Below are positions 25,797 through 37,243 of a DNA stretch of 64,000 nt, piece after piece. Within the stretch, counting starts at the first letter, position 1, and each line of letters begins with the position of its first letter. Under the pieces are notes generated by a model. The model worked only from the letters and a program-made list of their open reading frames with translations. It was not told the DNA's origin and ran no database searches. Where the stretch lies: assembly GCF_009380135.2 (NCBI RefSeq), contig NZ_WHUT02000001.1, positions 620,001 through 684,000 on the forward strand, written 5' to 3'. Origin of the DNA: Fertoeibacter niger (GTDB taxonomy: Bacteria; Pseudomonadota; Alphaproteobacteria; Rhodobacterales; Rhodobacteraceae). The translations under genes and the position numbers were made by a program.

Positions 25797-28700
25797 TCAG
25801 CTACACCCACTCGTCCCACCGCAGGTGTTGCATTTCATGCACGTCCCGTTGCGCACCAGCGTGTAGTTGCCGCATTCGCCACAGGGGTCGCCTTCATAGC
25901 CCTGCATCTTTGCCTTGACCCGGGCGTCCATGCCCACGACACCGCTTACAAGCGCGGTCATGCCGCTGGTGCCGGTGGCCAGACCGGTCAGCAGGCCCAT
26001 GTCGGCGGAAAGGCTGCCGCCTGCCCCGCCTTGCAGCACCACCAGATCCTGCGGCAGGCGTTTGCGCAGATAGCCGGTCGAGGAAATCTGCTTCAGCACC
26101 TCAAGGCTGCGCGACGCTGCCGCATCGGTCACTTCGGTGATATTGGTGCGCTTGCCCTCTTCGGTGCCGCCGCCGATGTCATCAAAAGACGCGCCTTTCG
26201 GGGCCACATGGGCCAGATCGGTGCGGTCAAGATAAGACACAGCCAGTTCGCGGAAGATATAGTCGAGGATCGAGGTCGCGTTCTTGATGCTGTCATTGCC
26301 CTGCACCATGCCCGCCGGTTCGAATTTGGTGAAGGTGAAGGCCTCCACAAACTCCTCCAGCGGCACGCCGTATTGCAGGCCCACCGACACGGCGATGGCG
26401 AAGTTGTTCATCATGGCGCGGAAGCCCGCGCCTTCCTTGTGCATGTCGATGAAAATCTCGCCCAGCGTGCCGTCTTTATACTCGCCGGTGCGCAGGTAAA
26501 CCTTGTGACCGCCGACGATGGCTTTTTGCGTGTAACCCTTGCGGCGTTCCGGCAGCTTTTCGCGGTGCGATTTGATGATCTCGCGCACGATCACCTTTTC
26601 GATGATCTTCTCGGCCAGAACCACGGCCTTTTCCTGCTGCGACCCCGAGGCCATGATCTCCTCGGCCTCTTCATCATCCTCGACCAGCGCCGATGCCAGC
26701 GGCTGGCTGAGTTTCGATCCGTCACGGTAAAGCGCGTTGGCCTTGATGCCCAGGCTCCACGACAGTTCATAGGCCGCCAGCGTTTCGGCAATGGTGGCCG
26801 TGTTCGGCATGTTGATCGTCTTGGAAATCGCACCCGAGATGAAGCTTTGCGCCGCAGCCATCATGTGAATGTGGCTTTCAACTGACAGATAACGCTTGCC
26901 CTTTTTACCGCAGGCATTGGCGCAGTCGAACACGCTGTAATGTTCGGCCTTCAGGAACGGCGCGCCTTCCAGCGTCATCGTGCCGCAGACATGGTCGTTC
27001 GCCGCCGCGATCTGCGCCGAGGTGAAGCCCAGATGGCGCAGCAGGTCGAACGTCGGATCAGCCAGCTTGTCCGCCGGGATGCCAAGGGTTTTCTTGCAGA
27101 AATCCTCACCCAGCGTCCACTGGTTGAAAACGAAGCGGATGTCGAAGGCCGAGGGCAGCGCCGCCTCGACCTTTTCCAGCTCACGCGGGCCAAAGCCGTG
27201 GCCGACCAGCGAGGTATGGTTGATGCCGGGGCAGTTGCCCAAGGAGCCATGGCCCACGGCATAGGCCACCATTTCCGCAATCTGCGCCGAACGGTAGCCC
27301 AGCTTTTCCAGCGCGGCGGGCACCGACTGGTTGATGATCTTGAAATAGCCGCCACCGGCCAGTTTCTTGAACTTCACCAGCGCGAAATCGGGCTCGATGC
27401 CCGTCGTGTCACAATCCATCACCAGCCCGATGGTGCCGGTGGGGGCAATCACGGTAGTCTGGGCGTTGCGGAAGCCATGCTTTTCACCCAGGCTCAGCGC
27501 CTCGTCCCAGGCAGATTTTGCAAGCGGAACAAGCGATTGGTCCGGGCAGTTCGCGTGATCCAGCGGCACGGGGGCCACGTTGACAGCCTCATACCCCGTC
27601 ACGCGGCCATAGGCGGCGGCACGGTGGTTGCGGATGACGCGCAGCATGTGTTCACGGTTGCGGGCGTAGCCCGAGAATGCGCCCAGTTCCCCCGCCATTT
27701 CGGCGGATGTGGCATAGGCCACGCCGGTCATGATCGCCGTCAGCGCACCGCACAGCGCGCGGCCCTCGGCGCTGTCATAGCCAAAGCCCATGTTCATCAA
27801 CAGGCCGCCGATATTGGCATAGCCCAGGCCCAAGGTGCGGAAATCAAACGAAAGCTGCGCGATTTCCTTCGACGGGAACTGCGCCATCATCACGCTGATT
27901 TCCAGCGTGATCGTCCACAGCCGCGAGGCATGGATATAGGCGGCGCTGTCGAACTTGCCGTCCTTGAAGAAGGTCAGCAGGTTCATCGAGGCCAGGTTGC
28001 AGGCGGTATCATCGAGGAACATGTATTCCGAACAGGGGTTCGACCCCCGGATCGCGCCATCTTCGGGGCAGGTGTGCCAGGCGTTGACCGTATCGTGGAA
28101 TTGGATCCCCGGATCGGCGCAGGCCCAGGCGGCATGGCCCACCTGATCCCACAGATCCTTGGCCTTGATGGTTTTCGCCACCTTGCCGTCGGTGCGGCGG
28201 ATCAGCGCCCAGTCGGCATCATCCTTCACCGCTTGCAGGAAGGCATCGGTCACGCGGACCGAGTTGTTGGAATTCTGGCCCGAGACCGAGATGTAGGCCT
28301 CGGAATCCCAGTCGGTGTCATAGGTCGGAAACTCGATCGACCCAAAGCCTTGCCGGGCGTATTGCAGAACCCGGTTGATGTAGGTTTCCGGGATCATCAC
28401 CTTTTTCGCGCCACGGATCGCAGCTTTCAGCGCGTCATTTTTCGCCGGGTCGGTGGCATCGGCAATCGCGCCGTCCCAGCCGCGGATCGCGGCAAAGATC
28501 AGGTTCAGCTTTTGCTCGTGCATCTTGGAGCCGGCGACGAGCGACGCCACCTTCTGCTCTTCGATCACCTTCCAGTTGATGAAATCTTCCACATCGGGGT
28601 GATCCATGTCGATGATCACCATCTTGGCCGCGCGCCGCGTGGTGCCGCCCGATTTGATCGCCCCCGCCGCCCGGTCGCCGATCTTCAGGAACCCCATCAG

Positions 28701-29459
28701 GCCGGATGACTTGCCGCCGCCCGACAGCTTTTCGCCCTCGCCGCGCAGGCTGGAAAAGTTGGTGCCGGTGCCCGAGCCGTATTTGAACAGCCGCGCCTCG
28801 CGCACCCACAGATCCATGATGCCGCCATCGCCCACCAGATCATCCTTGACCGACTGGATGAAGCAGGCATGCGGCTGCGGGTGTTCATAGGCGCTGGCCG
28901 ATTTGGTCAGAACGCCCGACTGGTAATCCACATAATAATGCCCCTGCGACGGGCCGTCGATGCCATACGCCCAGTGCAGCCCGGTGTTGAACCACTGGGG
29001 GCTGTTCGGCGCCGCCATCTGCCGCGCCAGCATGAATCGCATTTCGTCGTAATAGGCCCGCGCGTCGGATTCGGTGGTGAAATAGCCGCCCTTCCAGCCC
29101 CAATAGGCCCAGGCCCCTGCCAGACGGTCAAACACCTGCTTGGCCGATGTTTCGCCGACGATCCGCTCGGATTCGGGCAAGGCCGCCAGCGCCGCGTCAT
29201 CCGCGACTGACCGCCACAGGAATTCGGGCATGCCCTTTTCCTTGATCTTCTTCAGCCGCGCCGGAACCCCCGCCTTGCGGAAATACTTCTGCGCCAGCAC
29301 GTCGGATGCCACCTGGCTCCAGCCCTCGGGCACTTCAACCGCGTCGTTGCGAAAGACCACGGTGCCATCGGGGTTGCGGATTTCCGACACGGTGGTCGTG
29401 AACCCCATCGCACCATAGGCCCCGGTCGCTTCGGTCGTGAATGTCCGCTCGATCTTCAT
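25797..29459 (-). CDS. nrdJ: Vitamin B12-dependent (class II) ribonucleotide reductase
   Basis: A 1220-residue adenosylcobalamin-dependent reductase that makes deoxyribonucleotides with or without oxygen. The barrel active-site region is seen in [21 protein letters not shown] and in [10 protein letters not shown]-type sequence; the C-terminus ends in a Cys-rich tail ([16 protein letters not shown]) that is usual for NrdJ and serves redox/zinc functions. The length is typical of alphaproteobacterial NrdJ. The start [16 protein letters not shown] at 29459 fits the family; 71 upstream codons are open but not conserved-looking. An NrdR box lies 150 bp upstream. Confidence 0.96.
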   Translation of the reverse strand: MKIERTFTTEATGAYGAMGFTTTVSEIRNPDGTVVFRNDAVEVPEGWSQVASDVLAQKYFRKAGVPARLKKIKEKGMPEFLWRSVADDAALAALPESERIVGETSAKQVFDRLAGAWAYWGWKGGYFTTESDARAYYDEMRFMLARQMAAPNSPQWFNTGLHWAYGIDGPSQGHYYVDYQSGVLTKSASAYEHPQPHACFIQSVKDDLVGDGGIMDLWVREARLFKYGSGTGTNFSSLRGEGEKLSGGGKSSGLMGFLKIGDRAAGAIKSGGTTRRAAKMVIIDMDHPDVEDFINWKVIEEQKVASLVAGSKMHEQKLNLIFAAIRGWDGAIADATDPAKNDALKAAIRGAKKVMIPETYINRVLQYARQGFGSIEFPTYDTDWDSEAYISVSGQNSNNSVRVTDAFLQAVKDDADWALIRRTDGKVAKTIKAKDLWDQVGHAAWACADPGIQFHDTVNAWHTCPEDGAIRGSNPCSEYMFLDDTACNLASMNLLTFFKDGKFDSAAYIHASRLWTITLEISVMMAQFPSKEIAQLSFDFRTLGLGYANIGGLLMNMGFGYDSAEGRALCGALTAIMTGVAYATSAEMAGELGAFSGYARNREHMLRVIRNHRAAAYGRVTGYEAVNVAPVPLDHANCPDQSLVPLAKSAWDEALSLGEKHGFRNAQTTVIAPTGTIGLVMDCDTTGIEPDFALVKFKKLAGGGYFKIINQSVPAALEKLGYRSAQIAEMVAYAVGHGSLGNCPGINHTSLVGHGFGPRELEKVEAALPSAFDIRFVFNQWTLGEDFCKKTLGIPADKLADPTFDLLRHLGFTSAQIAAANDHVCGTMTLEGAPFLKAEHYSVFDCANACGKKGKRYLSVESHIHMMAAAQSFISGAISKTINMPNTATIAETLAAYELSWSLGIKANALYRDGSKLSQPLASALVEDDEEAEEIMASGSQQEKAVVLAEKIIEKVIVREIIKSHREKLPERRKGYTQKAIVGGHKVYLRTGEYKDGTLGEIFIDMHKEGAGFRAMMNNFAIAVSVGLQYGVPLEEFVEAFTFTKFEPAGMVQGNDSIKNATSILDYIFRELAVSYLDRTDLAHVAPKGASFDDIGGGTEEGKRTNITEVTDAAASRSLEVLKQISSTGYLRKRLPQDLVVLQGGAGGSLSADMGLLTGLATGTSGMTALVSGVVGMDARVKAKMQGYEGDPCGECGNYTLVRNGTCMKCNTCGGTSGCS

Positions 29460-29919
29460 CTGCCCCAACTCCGTTTCTTGTGGCGGGCGATACGCCCTTG
29501 TTTGTTCCCGGCGGGGCAATGGTTCTCGGCCCCCGTCCGCTTGAGCGGACAGGCCAGCGCGCCGCCTGGGCGCTGTGCTGTGACGAGTTCCGTGTCCCCG
29601 GTCGCGCGCCACAAGATGTAGTGGCTGCGCGACCAACTTCGTCAAACTGTCGTAATTCCGACTCTGCCGCAACGAATAAATTAGCCACCTGGTCAGGTTT
29701 TTGCGCTTGACCGCGACCCACCGCCAAAGGCCCGATTCTGCCCGGCCTGTGGGCGGTTCTGGGGATAAGCCGGGCCCTCGCTGTGGGTAACGCGCATTTC
29801 CCCAAGGCAGCGGCCCACTTGCCGCCCCCGCCTCAGACGGTGGATGAATTGTGACAGACCAAGGCGCCCCGGCGGCACATAATGCGCGCCTGTGGCCCCC
29901 GCGCCGCGCTGCCCAAAAA
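29460..29919. other. 460-bp non-coding stretch upstream of nrdJ
   Basis: No supported gene. It holds the nrdJ leader (29460-29608), the NrdR box and promoter (29609-29645) and about 270 bp between there and the end of the DMT transporter gene, in which I see no further structure. I searched for a cobalamin riboswitch B12 box and did not find one. Confidence 0.6.
29609..29645 (-). promoter_or_regulatory. nrdJ promoter with NrdR box over the -10 region
   Basis: CCACAAGATGTAGTGG (29609-29624) is an imperfect palindrome of the NrdR-box type (minus strand CCACTACATCTTGTGG). On the minus strand TTGACG (29645-29640) is followed after 18 bp by CTACAT, inside the box, giving a repressor site over a -10. 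NrdR is the conserved repressor of ribonucleotide reductase genes. A tandem second box, usual for NrdR, is not evident. Confidence 0.6.
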
Positions 29920-30801
29920 TCAGGCGCGCCGGTTGATCAGGATGATTCCCCCGGCCACCAGACCAGCGGCCACCAGCACCTGTGCGCTGACCGGCTCGTT
30001 CAGCAGCAGCCAGCCAAGCGCCAGCCCCATGATCGGCGTGAGGAAGGAAAAGCTGGCCACGGTTGAGGCCGGATAGACCGACAGCAGCCACAGCCAGGAA
30101 ATGAACCCCCCCGTCACCACGACCGAGGCCTGAAACACCAGCCAGAACAGATGCACCGGTTGCAGATCACGGATCAGCGGGCCAAAGAACGGTGCGGCCA
30201 GCAACAACAGCGGCCCCGACACCAGCACCATCCAGAACAACTGCATTTCCGGCCCCACCGCCGCCATCACCGGCCGCCGCGCGACAAAGGCGGTGGCCGC
30301 CCAGCCCAATGCGCCCCCCAGTGCGAACAGATCCCCCGTCAGGCTGGCCTGCCCCCCGGCCCCGCTTTGATCCAGTATCGCCAGCGCGGTGCCGCCGAAG
30401 GCCAGCACCAGACCCAGCGCGCGCAGGGGCGTGATCCGCTCGCCCGGCAGGCCGAAATGCGCCATGACCGCCATCCAGACCGGCATGGAATAAAAGATGA
30501 TCGCGGCCCGGCTGACGGTCGTCAGATCCAGCGCCATGAACAGGCACAGGAATTCCAGCGCGAACACCGTGCCGATCAGCAGGCCCGGCCCCAGTTCGGC
30601 GCGGCGCAGTTGCGGCGGCTTGCCGCGGAACCACAGCCAGCCCGCCACGAACCCCACCGCCAGCACCGACCGCACCCCGGCAAAGAACACCGGCTGCAAG
30701 CCTTCGTTCACCACCTTGACGATCACCTGGTTGAAGGCCAGCAGCAGCATCACCGCCAGCAGCGCCACCGTGCCGAACGTGTCGATCCTGTCCTTGCGCA
30801 T
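29920..30801 (-). CDS. DMT superfamily transporter (EamA domains)
   Basis: A 293-residue integral membrane protein with ten predicted hydrophobic segments in two EamA repeats, the second ending in [17 protein letters not shown], a common DMT signature. Members export or import small metabolites; the substrate is unknown. The start at 30801 gives MRKDRIDTF; the long upstream open frame runs antisense through the Fur gene and is not real. Divergent from the Fur/Mur gene, 150 bp apart. Confidence 0.88.
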   Translation of the reverse strand: MRKDRIDTFGTVALLAVMLLLAFNQVIVKVVNEGLQPVFFAGVRSVLAVGFVAGWLWFRGKPPQLRRAELGPGLLIGTVFALEFLCLFMALDLTTVSRAAIIFYSMPVWMAVMAHFGLPGERITPLRALGLVLAFGGTALAILDQSGAGGQASLTGDLFALGGALGWAATAFVARRPVMAAVGPEMQLFWMVLVSGPLLLLAAPFFGPLIRDLQPVHLFWLVFQASVVVTGGFISWLWLLSVYPASTVASFSFLTPIMGLALGWLLLNEPVSAQVLVAAGLVAGGIILINRRA

Positions 30802-30951
30802 CTGGCCCCCCTGCGTTCGGCGCACCCTTTCGGTGCGGCAGGGGGAAGTCAAGCCGGGCAAAAGCACTGGCGATGCCGCCACGAATGGCTTAAACGCCGC
30901 CCGATACCCCAGCCCTACCCTCCAGCCCGACACTCCAAACGGACGCGCGAC

Positions 30952-31382
30952 ATGCAGGACAACATCATCGCCCGCTGCGAGGCCAAGGGCCTGCGCATGA
31001 CAGACCAGCGCCGCATCGTGGCCCGGGTGATCGAGGCGGCCGATGACCACCCCGATGTCGAGGAACTGTATGCCCGCGCCGCGCGCATCGACCCGCGCAT
31101 TTCCATCGCCACCGTCTACCGCACGGTGAAACTGTTCGAAGAGGCGGGCATACTGGACAAGCTGGAATTCGGCGATGGCCGCGCCCGCTATGAGGATGCC
31201 GAACGCAACCACCACGACCATCTGATCGACATGAATTCCGGCAGCGTCATTGAATTCGTCGATCCCGATATCGAGGCCCTGCAGGAACGCATCGCCGCCA
31301 AGCTGGGCTACAAGCTGATTGGGCACCGGCTTGAACTCTATGGCGTGCCGGTCAAACCAGCCCGCCCCACGGACAAATCCGG

Positions 31383-31386
<4 letters not shown>
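30952..31386 (+). CDS. fur: Fur family metalloregulator (Fur/Mur type)
   Basis: A 144-residue Fur protein: winged helix in the first 80 residues (RISIATVYRTVKLFEEAGIL) and a dimerisation/metal domain with NHHDHLIDMNSGSVIEF. The CxxC zinc site of enteric Fur is absent (DMNSG), which is usual in Rhodobacterales and Rhizobiales, where this branch acts as Mur (manganese) or mixed Fur. Irr is less likely because no haem-regulatory motif is present. The next gene starts inside its stop codon (GTGA), so regulator and transporter are coupled. Confidence 0.9.
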
Positions 31387-33603
<2,217 letters not shown>

Positions 33604-33610
33604 CCGCCTG

Positions 33611-33693
33611 CCCCGCCGCAGCCAATCACGGCTGCGGCGGGGCGGTTCAAGAATTTTTGGGAAAATTCTTGAAAAAATCCTGGAAGATTTTTT
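33611..33693 (+). terminator. Three consecutive hairpins downstream of eno
   Basis: A 13-bp GC stem (33611-33623/33630-33642, loop AATCAC), then a 10-bp AT-rich stem CAAGAATTTT/AAAATTCTTG (33648-33657/33662-33671, loop TGGG), then an 8-bp stem AAAAAATC/GATTTTTT (33672-33679/33686-33693). The T-rich arms give U-tracts after each of the first two stems. Strong transcription stop for eno. Confidence 0.75.
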
Positions 33694-33734
33694 AGGTGAC
33701 ATGCGCCCTGACGGGATCGGCCTTTGCTGCGGCG

Positions 33735-33770
33735 GAGACCTCCGGTGGGGATATTTGAAGACAGAAAATG
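33735..33770 (+). repeat. Intergenic repeat, copy B (tail only)
   Basis: Carries the tail GGGGATATTT then AGACAGAAAATG, but without the G/C-rich hairpin of the other copies. Its final ATG (33768-33770) is in frame with the DUF985 gene. Confidence 0.6.
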
Positions 33771-33779
33771 AGCGGGCCC

Positions 33780-34202
33780 ATGACCGAGGCTGATCGCCTG
33801 ATTGCTCAGCTGAAGCTCTCCCCCCACCCGGAAGGCGGCTGGTATCGCCAGACATGGGTGGCCGAAAACGCAGGCCGCGCGATCGGCACCGCCATCTTGT
33901 TCGTGCTGAAGGCTGGCGAAGTCAGCCATTGGCACCGGGTGGATGCGGTGGAGATCTGGCATTTTCATGCGGGTGCGCCGCTGATCCTGTCCACCGCCGC
34001 CGATGCCGCGGGGCCCGCCCGCGACCTGCGGCTTGGCCCCGATGTTCTGGCAGGGGATGCGGCGCAGGGCATCGTGCCTGCCCATCACTGGCAGAGGGCG
34101 CGCAGCAGCGGCGATTGGAGCCTTGTGGGCTGCACCGTCTGCCCCGGCTTCCGGTTCGATGGGTTTGAACTGGCCCCCCCGGGCTTTGACATTCCAGGGT
34201 GA
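33780..34202 (+). CDS. DUF985 cupin family protein
   Basis: A 140-residue single-domain cupin_5 (DUF985) protein: LSPHPEGGWYRQTW at the N-terminus, the cupin metal-site region SHWHRVDAVEIWHFH, and VPAHHWQRA plus VGCTVCPGFRF at the end. The function of this family is not settled; it is similar to RmlC-like cupins. The start at 33780 (MTEADRLI) fits the family; an in-frame ATG at 33768 is supplied by the upstream repeat. Confidence 0.85.
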   Translation: MTEADRLIAQLKLSPHPEGGWYRQTWVAENAGRAIGTAILFVLKAGEVSHWHRVDAVEIWHFHAGAPLILSTAADAAGPARDLRLGPDVLAGDAAQGIVPAHHWQRARSSGDWSLVGCTVCPGFRFDGFELAPPGFDIPG

Positions 34203-34263
34203 GAGCGGGGCTCACCGCACCGTGGCCTGACTGAACCGTGGCCACATCAAACCGGGCCCGCCC

Positions 34264-35304
34264 TCAACCCTCCGGCAGCACCACGGTAAACGTGCTGCCC
34301 CGGCCCAGATCGCTGTCGATACGGAACCGCCCGCGGTGCCGGTTGACGATGTGTTTCACGATGGCCAGCCCCAGCCCCGTGCCGCCCTTTTCGCGCGAAC
34401 GGTGGCTGTCGACCCGGTAGAACCGTTCCGTCAACCGGGGCAGGTGTATCGGGTCTATTCCTTCGCCCCGATCGGTCACGGCAATGGCAACCGAAGGCCC
34501 CAACCGGGCCTGATCGCGCAACTGGCGGGTGATGCTGACCGTCACCAGCTTGCCGGGCGCACCATATTTCACTGCGTTTTCGATCAGGTTGTGGAACACC
34601 TGTGTCAGCTGGTCAGGGTCGGCGGGGATGACAAGCGGGCCTTCTTCGCCCTCGACCTCGATCACCACGCCTGCCGCGTCGGCCACCGGCCGCAGCGCCG
34701 TCACTGCCATGCCGATCAGCGCCACGATGTCGATACGCTCGGTCGGGCGCACCCGTTCTTCCGATTCCACCCGGCTGAGTGACAGAAGATCACGCACCAG
34801 CCGGTTCATCCGCTCGGCCTCGCGCGCCATGATGCCAAGGAACCGGCCGCGCGCCGCCGGGTCATCCCGGGCAGCACCCTGCAACGTCTCGATGAAGCCT
34901 AGCAGCGCCGTCAGCGGCGTGCGCAGCTCGTGGCTGACATTGGCCACAAAATCGCGGCGGATCTGGCCCATCTGCTCTTGCTCGGTGATATCCTCGAATG
35001 CGCAAAGCGCACCGGCCTGCCCCTCGCCCGCCACCGGGCTGATGGTGACGCGGTAGGTCACTTCGCGCGACGGGCCGGTGATCACATGCCGCGCCTGCCC
35101 GGGCTGGCGGTGGCGCAACGTGCCCTCGATGGCATCCAGCAGCCCGGGTTGCCGCATGGCGATGATGTAGTGCCGCCCCACGATACCCGGTCCGAACAGC
35201 GCCAGTGCGGGCGCATTCGCGGCGGCAATCCGCTCGGCCCGGTCGATCAGCACCAAGGGCAGCGGCACCCCGGCCAGCACCGTTCCGACAAGCTGCGATT
35301 CCAT
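34264..35304 (-). CDS. phoR: PhoR-like sensor histidine kinase without membrane segments
   Basis: A 346-residue kinase: PAS domain (about 1-105), HisKA with phospho-acceptor His125 in FVANVSHELRTPLT, and HATPase_c with NLIENAVKYG, DRGEGID, and GGTGLGLAIVKHIV. No hydrophobic segment precedes the PAS domain, so it is cytosolic or reaches the membrane through a partner. The sequence is closest in style to PhoR of alphaproteobacteria, and a Pho-box-like repeat lies upstream. No phoB or pst genes are in the window. Start at 35304 is chosen over a GTG seven codons upstream. Confidence 0.82.
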   Translation of the reverse strand: MESQLVGTVLAGVPLPLVLIDRAERIAAANAPALALFGPGIVGRHYIIAMRQPGLLDAIEGTLRHRQPGQARHVITGPSREVTYRVTISPVAGEGQAGALCAFEDITEQEQMGQIRRDFVANVSHELRTPLTALLGFIETLQGAARDDPAARGRFLGIMAREAERMNRLVRDLLSLSRVESEERVRPTERIDIVALIGMAVTALRPVADAAGVVIEVEGEEGPLVIPADPDQLTQVFHNLIENAVKYGAPGKLVTVSITRQLRDQARLGPSVAIAVTDRGEGIDPIHLPRLTERFYRVDSHRSREKGGTGLGLAIVKHIVNRHRGRFRIDSDLGRGSTFTVVLPEG

Positions 35305-35348
35305 ACCCGGCCCCCTGATCACCACCCGCCAAAGGCGAGTCCGCGTGT

Positions 35349-35379
35349 TCTATACGGTGGCGTGTAACAGAATGTGACA
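35349..35379 (-). promoter_or_regulatory. Pho-box-like direct repeat and -10 upstream of phoR
   Basis: On the minus strand TGTCACA (35379-35373) and TGTTACA (35369-35363) form a direct repeat, embedded in CTGTCAC and CTGTTAC, followed by TATAGA (35354-35349). The repeat period is 10 bp, one less than the usual 11 of Pho boxes. No -35 element is present, as expected for a PhoB-activated promoter. Confidence 0.4.
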
Positions 35380-35424
35380 GCCCGGCCCATGGGTTGCGCC
35401 TGACCCTCGCCGTGCGGCCCTGCC

Positions 35425-36237
35425 TTACAAGGCATTGTCACGTTTGAAAATCCAGTCATGGTCGGGATGGTTGGCAAACCGCCACTTGCGCAGCGGCCCG
35501 GCCATGACATTCAGGTAATACATCTCATAGCCATGCGGCACGCCGCAGGGATGATGCCCTTTCGGCACCAGCACCACATCGTGATTGGCCACCGCCATCG
35601 TCTCATCCAGGCTGCCATCCTCGGTAAACACCCGCTGGATGCCATAGCCCTGCGCCGGGTTCAGCCGGTGGTAATAGGTCTCCTCCAGATAGGTCATGCG
35701 CGGGTAATCATCCTCGTCATGCCGGTGCGGCGGATAGGACGACCAGTTCCCCGGTGGCGTGAACACCTCTGTCACCAGCAGGCTGTCGCAATAATCCTCG
35801 TTCTCCATGGCGATGTTGTTGATGTGGCGCAGGTTTGCGCCCTGCCCGCGTGGCGTCAGGGTGATGCCCTCCGGCCCGATCCGCCGCGCCGGATGCCCGG
35901 CCCTGCCCGGCGCCGCACACACCGCCAGCGTGCAATCCGTCACCGCCACCGCCTCCCAGTCGCTGCTTGACGGCACATACAGGCAGTGCGGCGGCGTCTT
36001 TTCAAACACATCCATCCGGTCGCCCAGCACACCGAAATCCACGGCCCCCGCGCGGCATTCCGCGCGGCCTTCCACCAGCACCAGGATCACCTCGCGCCCG
36101 CCGGTGGCCGCGCCCACCCGCTCGCCCGCCGCAAGCCGGTGCAGCGCAAAGCCCACATAACCCCAACCCGCGCTTTCGGGCGTGATGTCATGCAGCGTGC
36201 CGGTCTTGCCCAAAGGCTTGCGCAGAAGATCAGCCAT
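35425..36237 (-). CDS. iolB: 5-deoxy-glucuronate isomerase
   Basis: A 270-residue cupin enzyme that converts 5-deoxy-D-glucuronate to 2-deoxy-5-keto-D-gluconate in myo-inositol breakdown. The metal-site region WSSYPPHRHDEDDYPRMTYLEE and the C-terminal HPCGVPHGYEMYYLNVMAG are typical of IolB. Start at 36237 (MADLLRKP) chosen from family length; eleven upstream codons reach into repeat copy C. Last gene of the iolC-iolD-iolE-iolB run, separated from iolE by 95 bp holding repeat copy C. Confidence 0.95.
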   Translation of the reverse strand: MADLLRKPLGKTGTLHDITPESAGWGYVGFALHRLAAGERVGAATGGREVILVLVEGRAECRAGAVDFGVLGDRMDVFEKTPPHCLYVPSSSDWEAVAVTDCTLAVCAAPGRAGHPARRIGPEGITLTPRGQGANLRHINNIAMENEDYCDSLLVTEVFTPPGNWSSYPPHRHDEDDYPRMTYLEETYYHRLNPAQGYGIQRVFTEDGSLDETMAVANHDVVLVPKGHHPCGVPHGYEMYYLNVMAGPLRKWRFANHPDHDWIFKRDNAL

Positions 36238-36267
36238 TTTCGCCCTCGCTCGGGGGCGTCCTCCCCC

Positions 36268-36321
36268 CATTTTCTGTCTCTAAACATCCTCGGGGGGTCC
36301 GGGGGGCAGACAGCCCCCCGG
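36268..36321 (-). repeat. Intergenic repeat, copy C
   Basis: On the minus strand a 9-bp stem CCGGGGGGC/GCCCCCCGG (arms 36313-36321 and 36299-36307) is followed by a C-rich linker, GAGGATGTTT and AGAGACAGAAAATG. It lies inside the iol operon between iolE and iolB. Confidence 0.75.
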
Positions 36322-36332
36322 CGCTGGCCCGA

Positions 36333-37232
36333 TCAGATCAGGCCAGCGTCCCGCGCCAGACGCTTCAGCGTCGCCAGCCCCAGCGTCTGATACAGCAGCG
36401 GGTTCCTCGCCGCCGGATCCTGCTCCGCCTCGATCACGATCCAGCCGCCATAACCCGCGCCCGCCAGCACCTTCAGCAGCGGGCCGAAATCCACACAGCC
36501 CTCCTGGTCGCCCGGCACCGTGAAGGCACCCGCCACCACGCCTTGCAAAAAGGACAGCCCTTCCGCCCGCACCCGCGCCACCACAGCGGGGCGGATGTTC
36601 TTGGCGTGGAAATGCCGCACCCGGGCCACGTGCTTTGTCAGCACCGCCAGCGGGTCGCCGCCGCCAAAGGCACAATGGCCCGCGTCAAACAGCAGATGCG
36701 TGGCAGGCCCGGTCGCCGCCATCAGCGCGTCGATCTCCTCGGGCGTCTCCACGATGGTGCCCATGTGGTGATGATAGACCAGCGTGACACCCTCACCCGC
36801 CAGATAAGCGGCAAACTCCTCCAGCTTCGCGCCAAAGGCTGCCATTTCCGCCGGGCTCAGCACCGGCCGGTCATTCACCGGCTTCGACGCATCCCCGTGA
36901 ATCGCGTTCGAGGTTTCGCAGACGATGCAGACCGCGCAGCCGTTGTGTTTCAGCTTGGCCAGATGCGGCTGCACCGCTGCAATCTCATCCGCGACAGAGC
37001 GCACCAGCAGGTTGGTGGAATACCAGCCCGAGATGAACTTCAGCCCGTAACCCGCCAGCAATGCACGCAAAGCCTCGGGTTCCTCGGGCCAGCGGTGGCC
37101 GTTTTCGATACCGTCAAAGCCGATCTGCCGCCCGGCCTCGTCCAGTATGCGCGTCGTCGGAATATCCGCGCCGATGGTCTGGTCGTCGTCATTGGCCCAT
37201 GCAATCGGGTTCGTGCCAAACAGGATCATCAT
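36333..37232 (-). CDS. iolE: 2-keto-myo-inositol dehydratase
   Basis: A 299-residue xylose-isomerase-like TIM-barrel enzyme, [14 protein letters not shown]-type start, with metal ligands in [17 protein letters not shown] and [12 protein letters not shown]. It removes water from 2-keto-myo-inositol to give the diketone for IolD. It begins 11 bp after the iolD stop. Two adjacent Met codons (37232, 37229) are equally possible starts. Confidence 0.95.
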   Translation of the reverse strand: MMILFGTNPIAWANDDDQTIGADIPTTRILDEAGRQIGFDGIENGHRWPEEPEALRALLAGYGLKFISGWYSTNLLVRSVADEIAAVQPHLAKLKHNGCAVCIVCETSNAIHGDASKPVNDRPVLSPAEMAAFGAKLEEFAAYLAGEGVTLVYHHHMGTIVETPEEIDALMAATGPATHLLFDAGHCAFGGGDPLAVLTKHVARVRHFHAKNIRPAVVARVRAEGLSFLQGVVAGAFTVPGDQEGCVDFGPLLKVLAGAGYGGWIVIEAEQDPAARNPLLYQTLGLATLKRLARDAGLI

Positions 37233-37243
37233 TCACCTTAAGA

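Noticed and set aside
26940-28709. 589-codon plus-strand frame antisense to nrdJ
   Set aside because: GC-rich third positions of nrdJ keep the opposite strand open; composition is Arg/Gln/His-rich without domain motifs.
29460-29920. Cobalamin riboswitch upstream of nrdJ
   Set aside because: No B12-box-like sequence or matching stems found; the NrdR box gives a simpler explanation.
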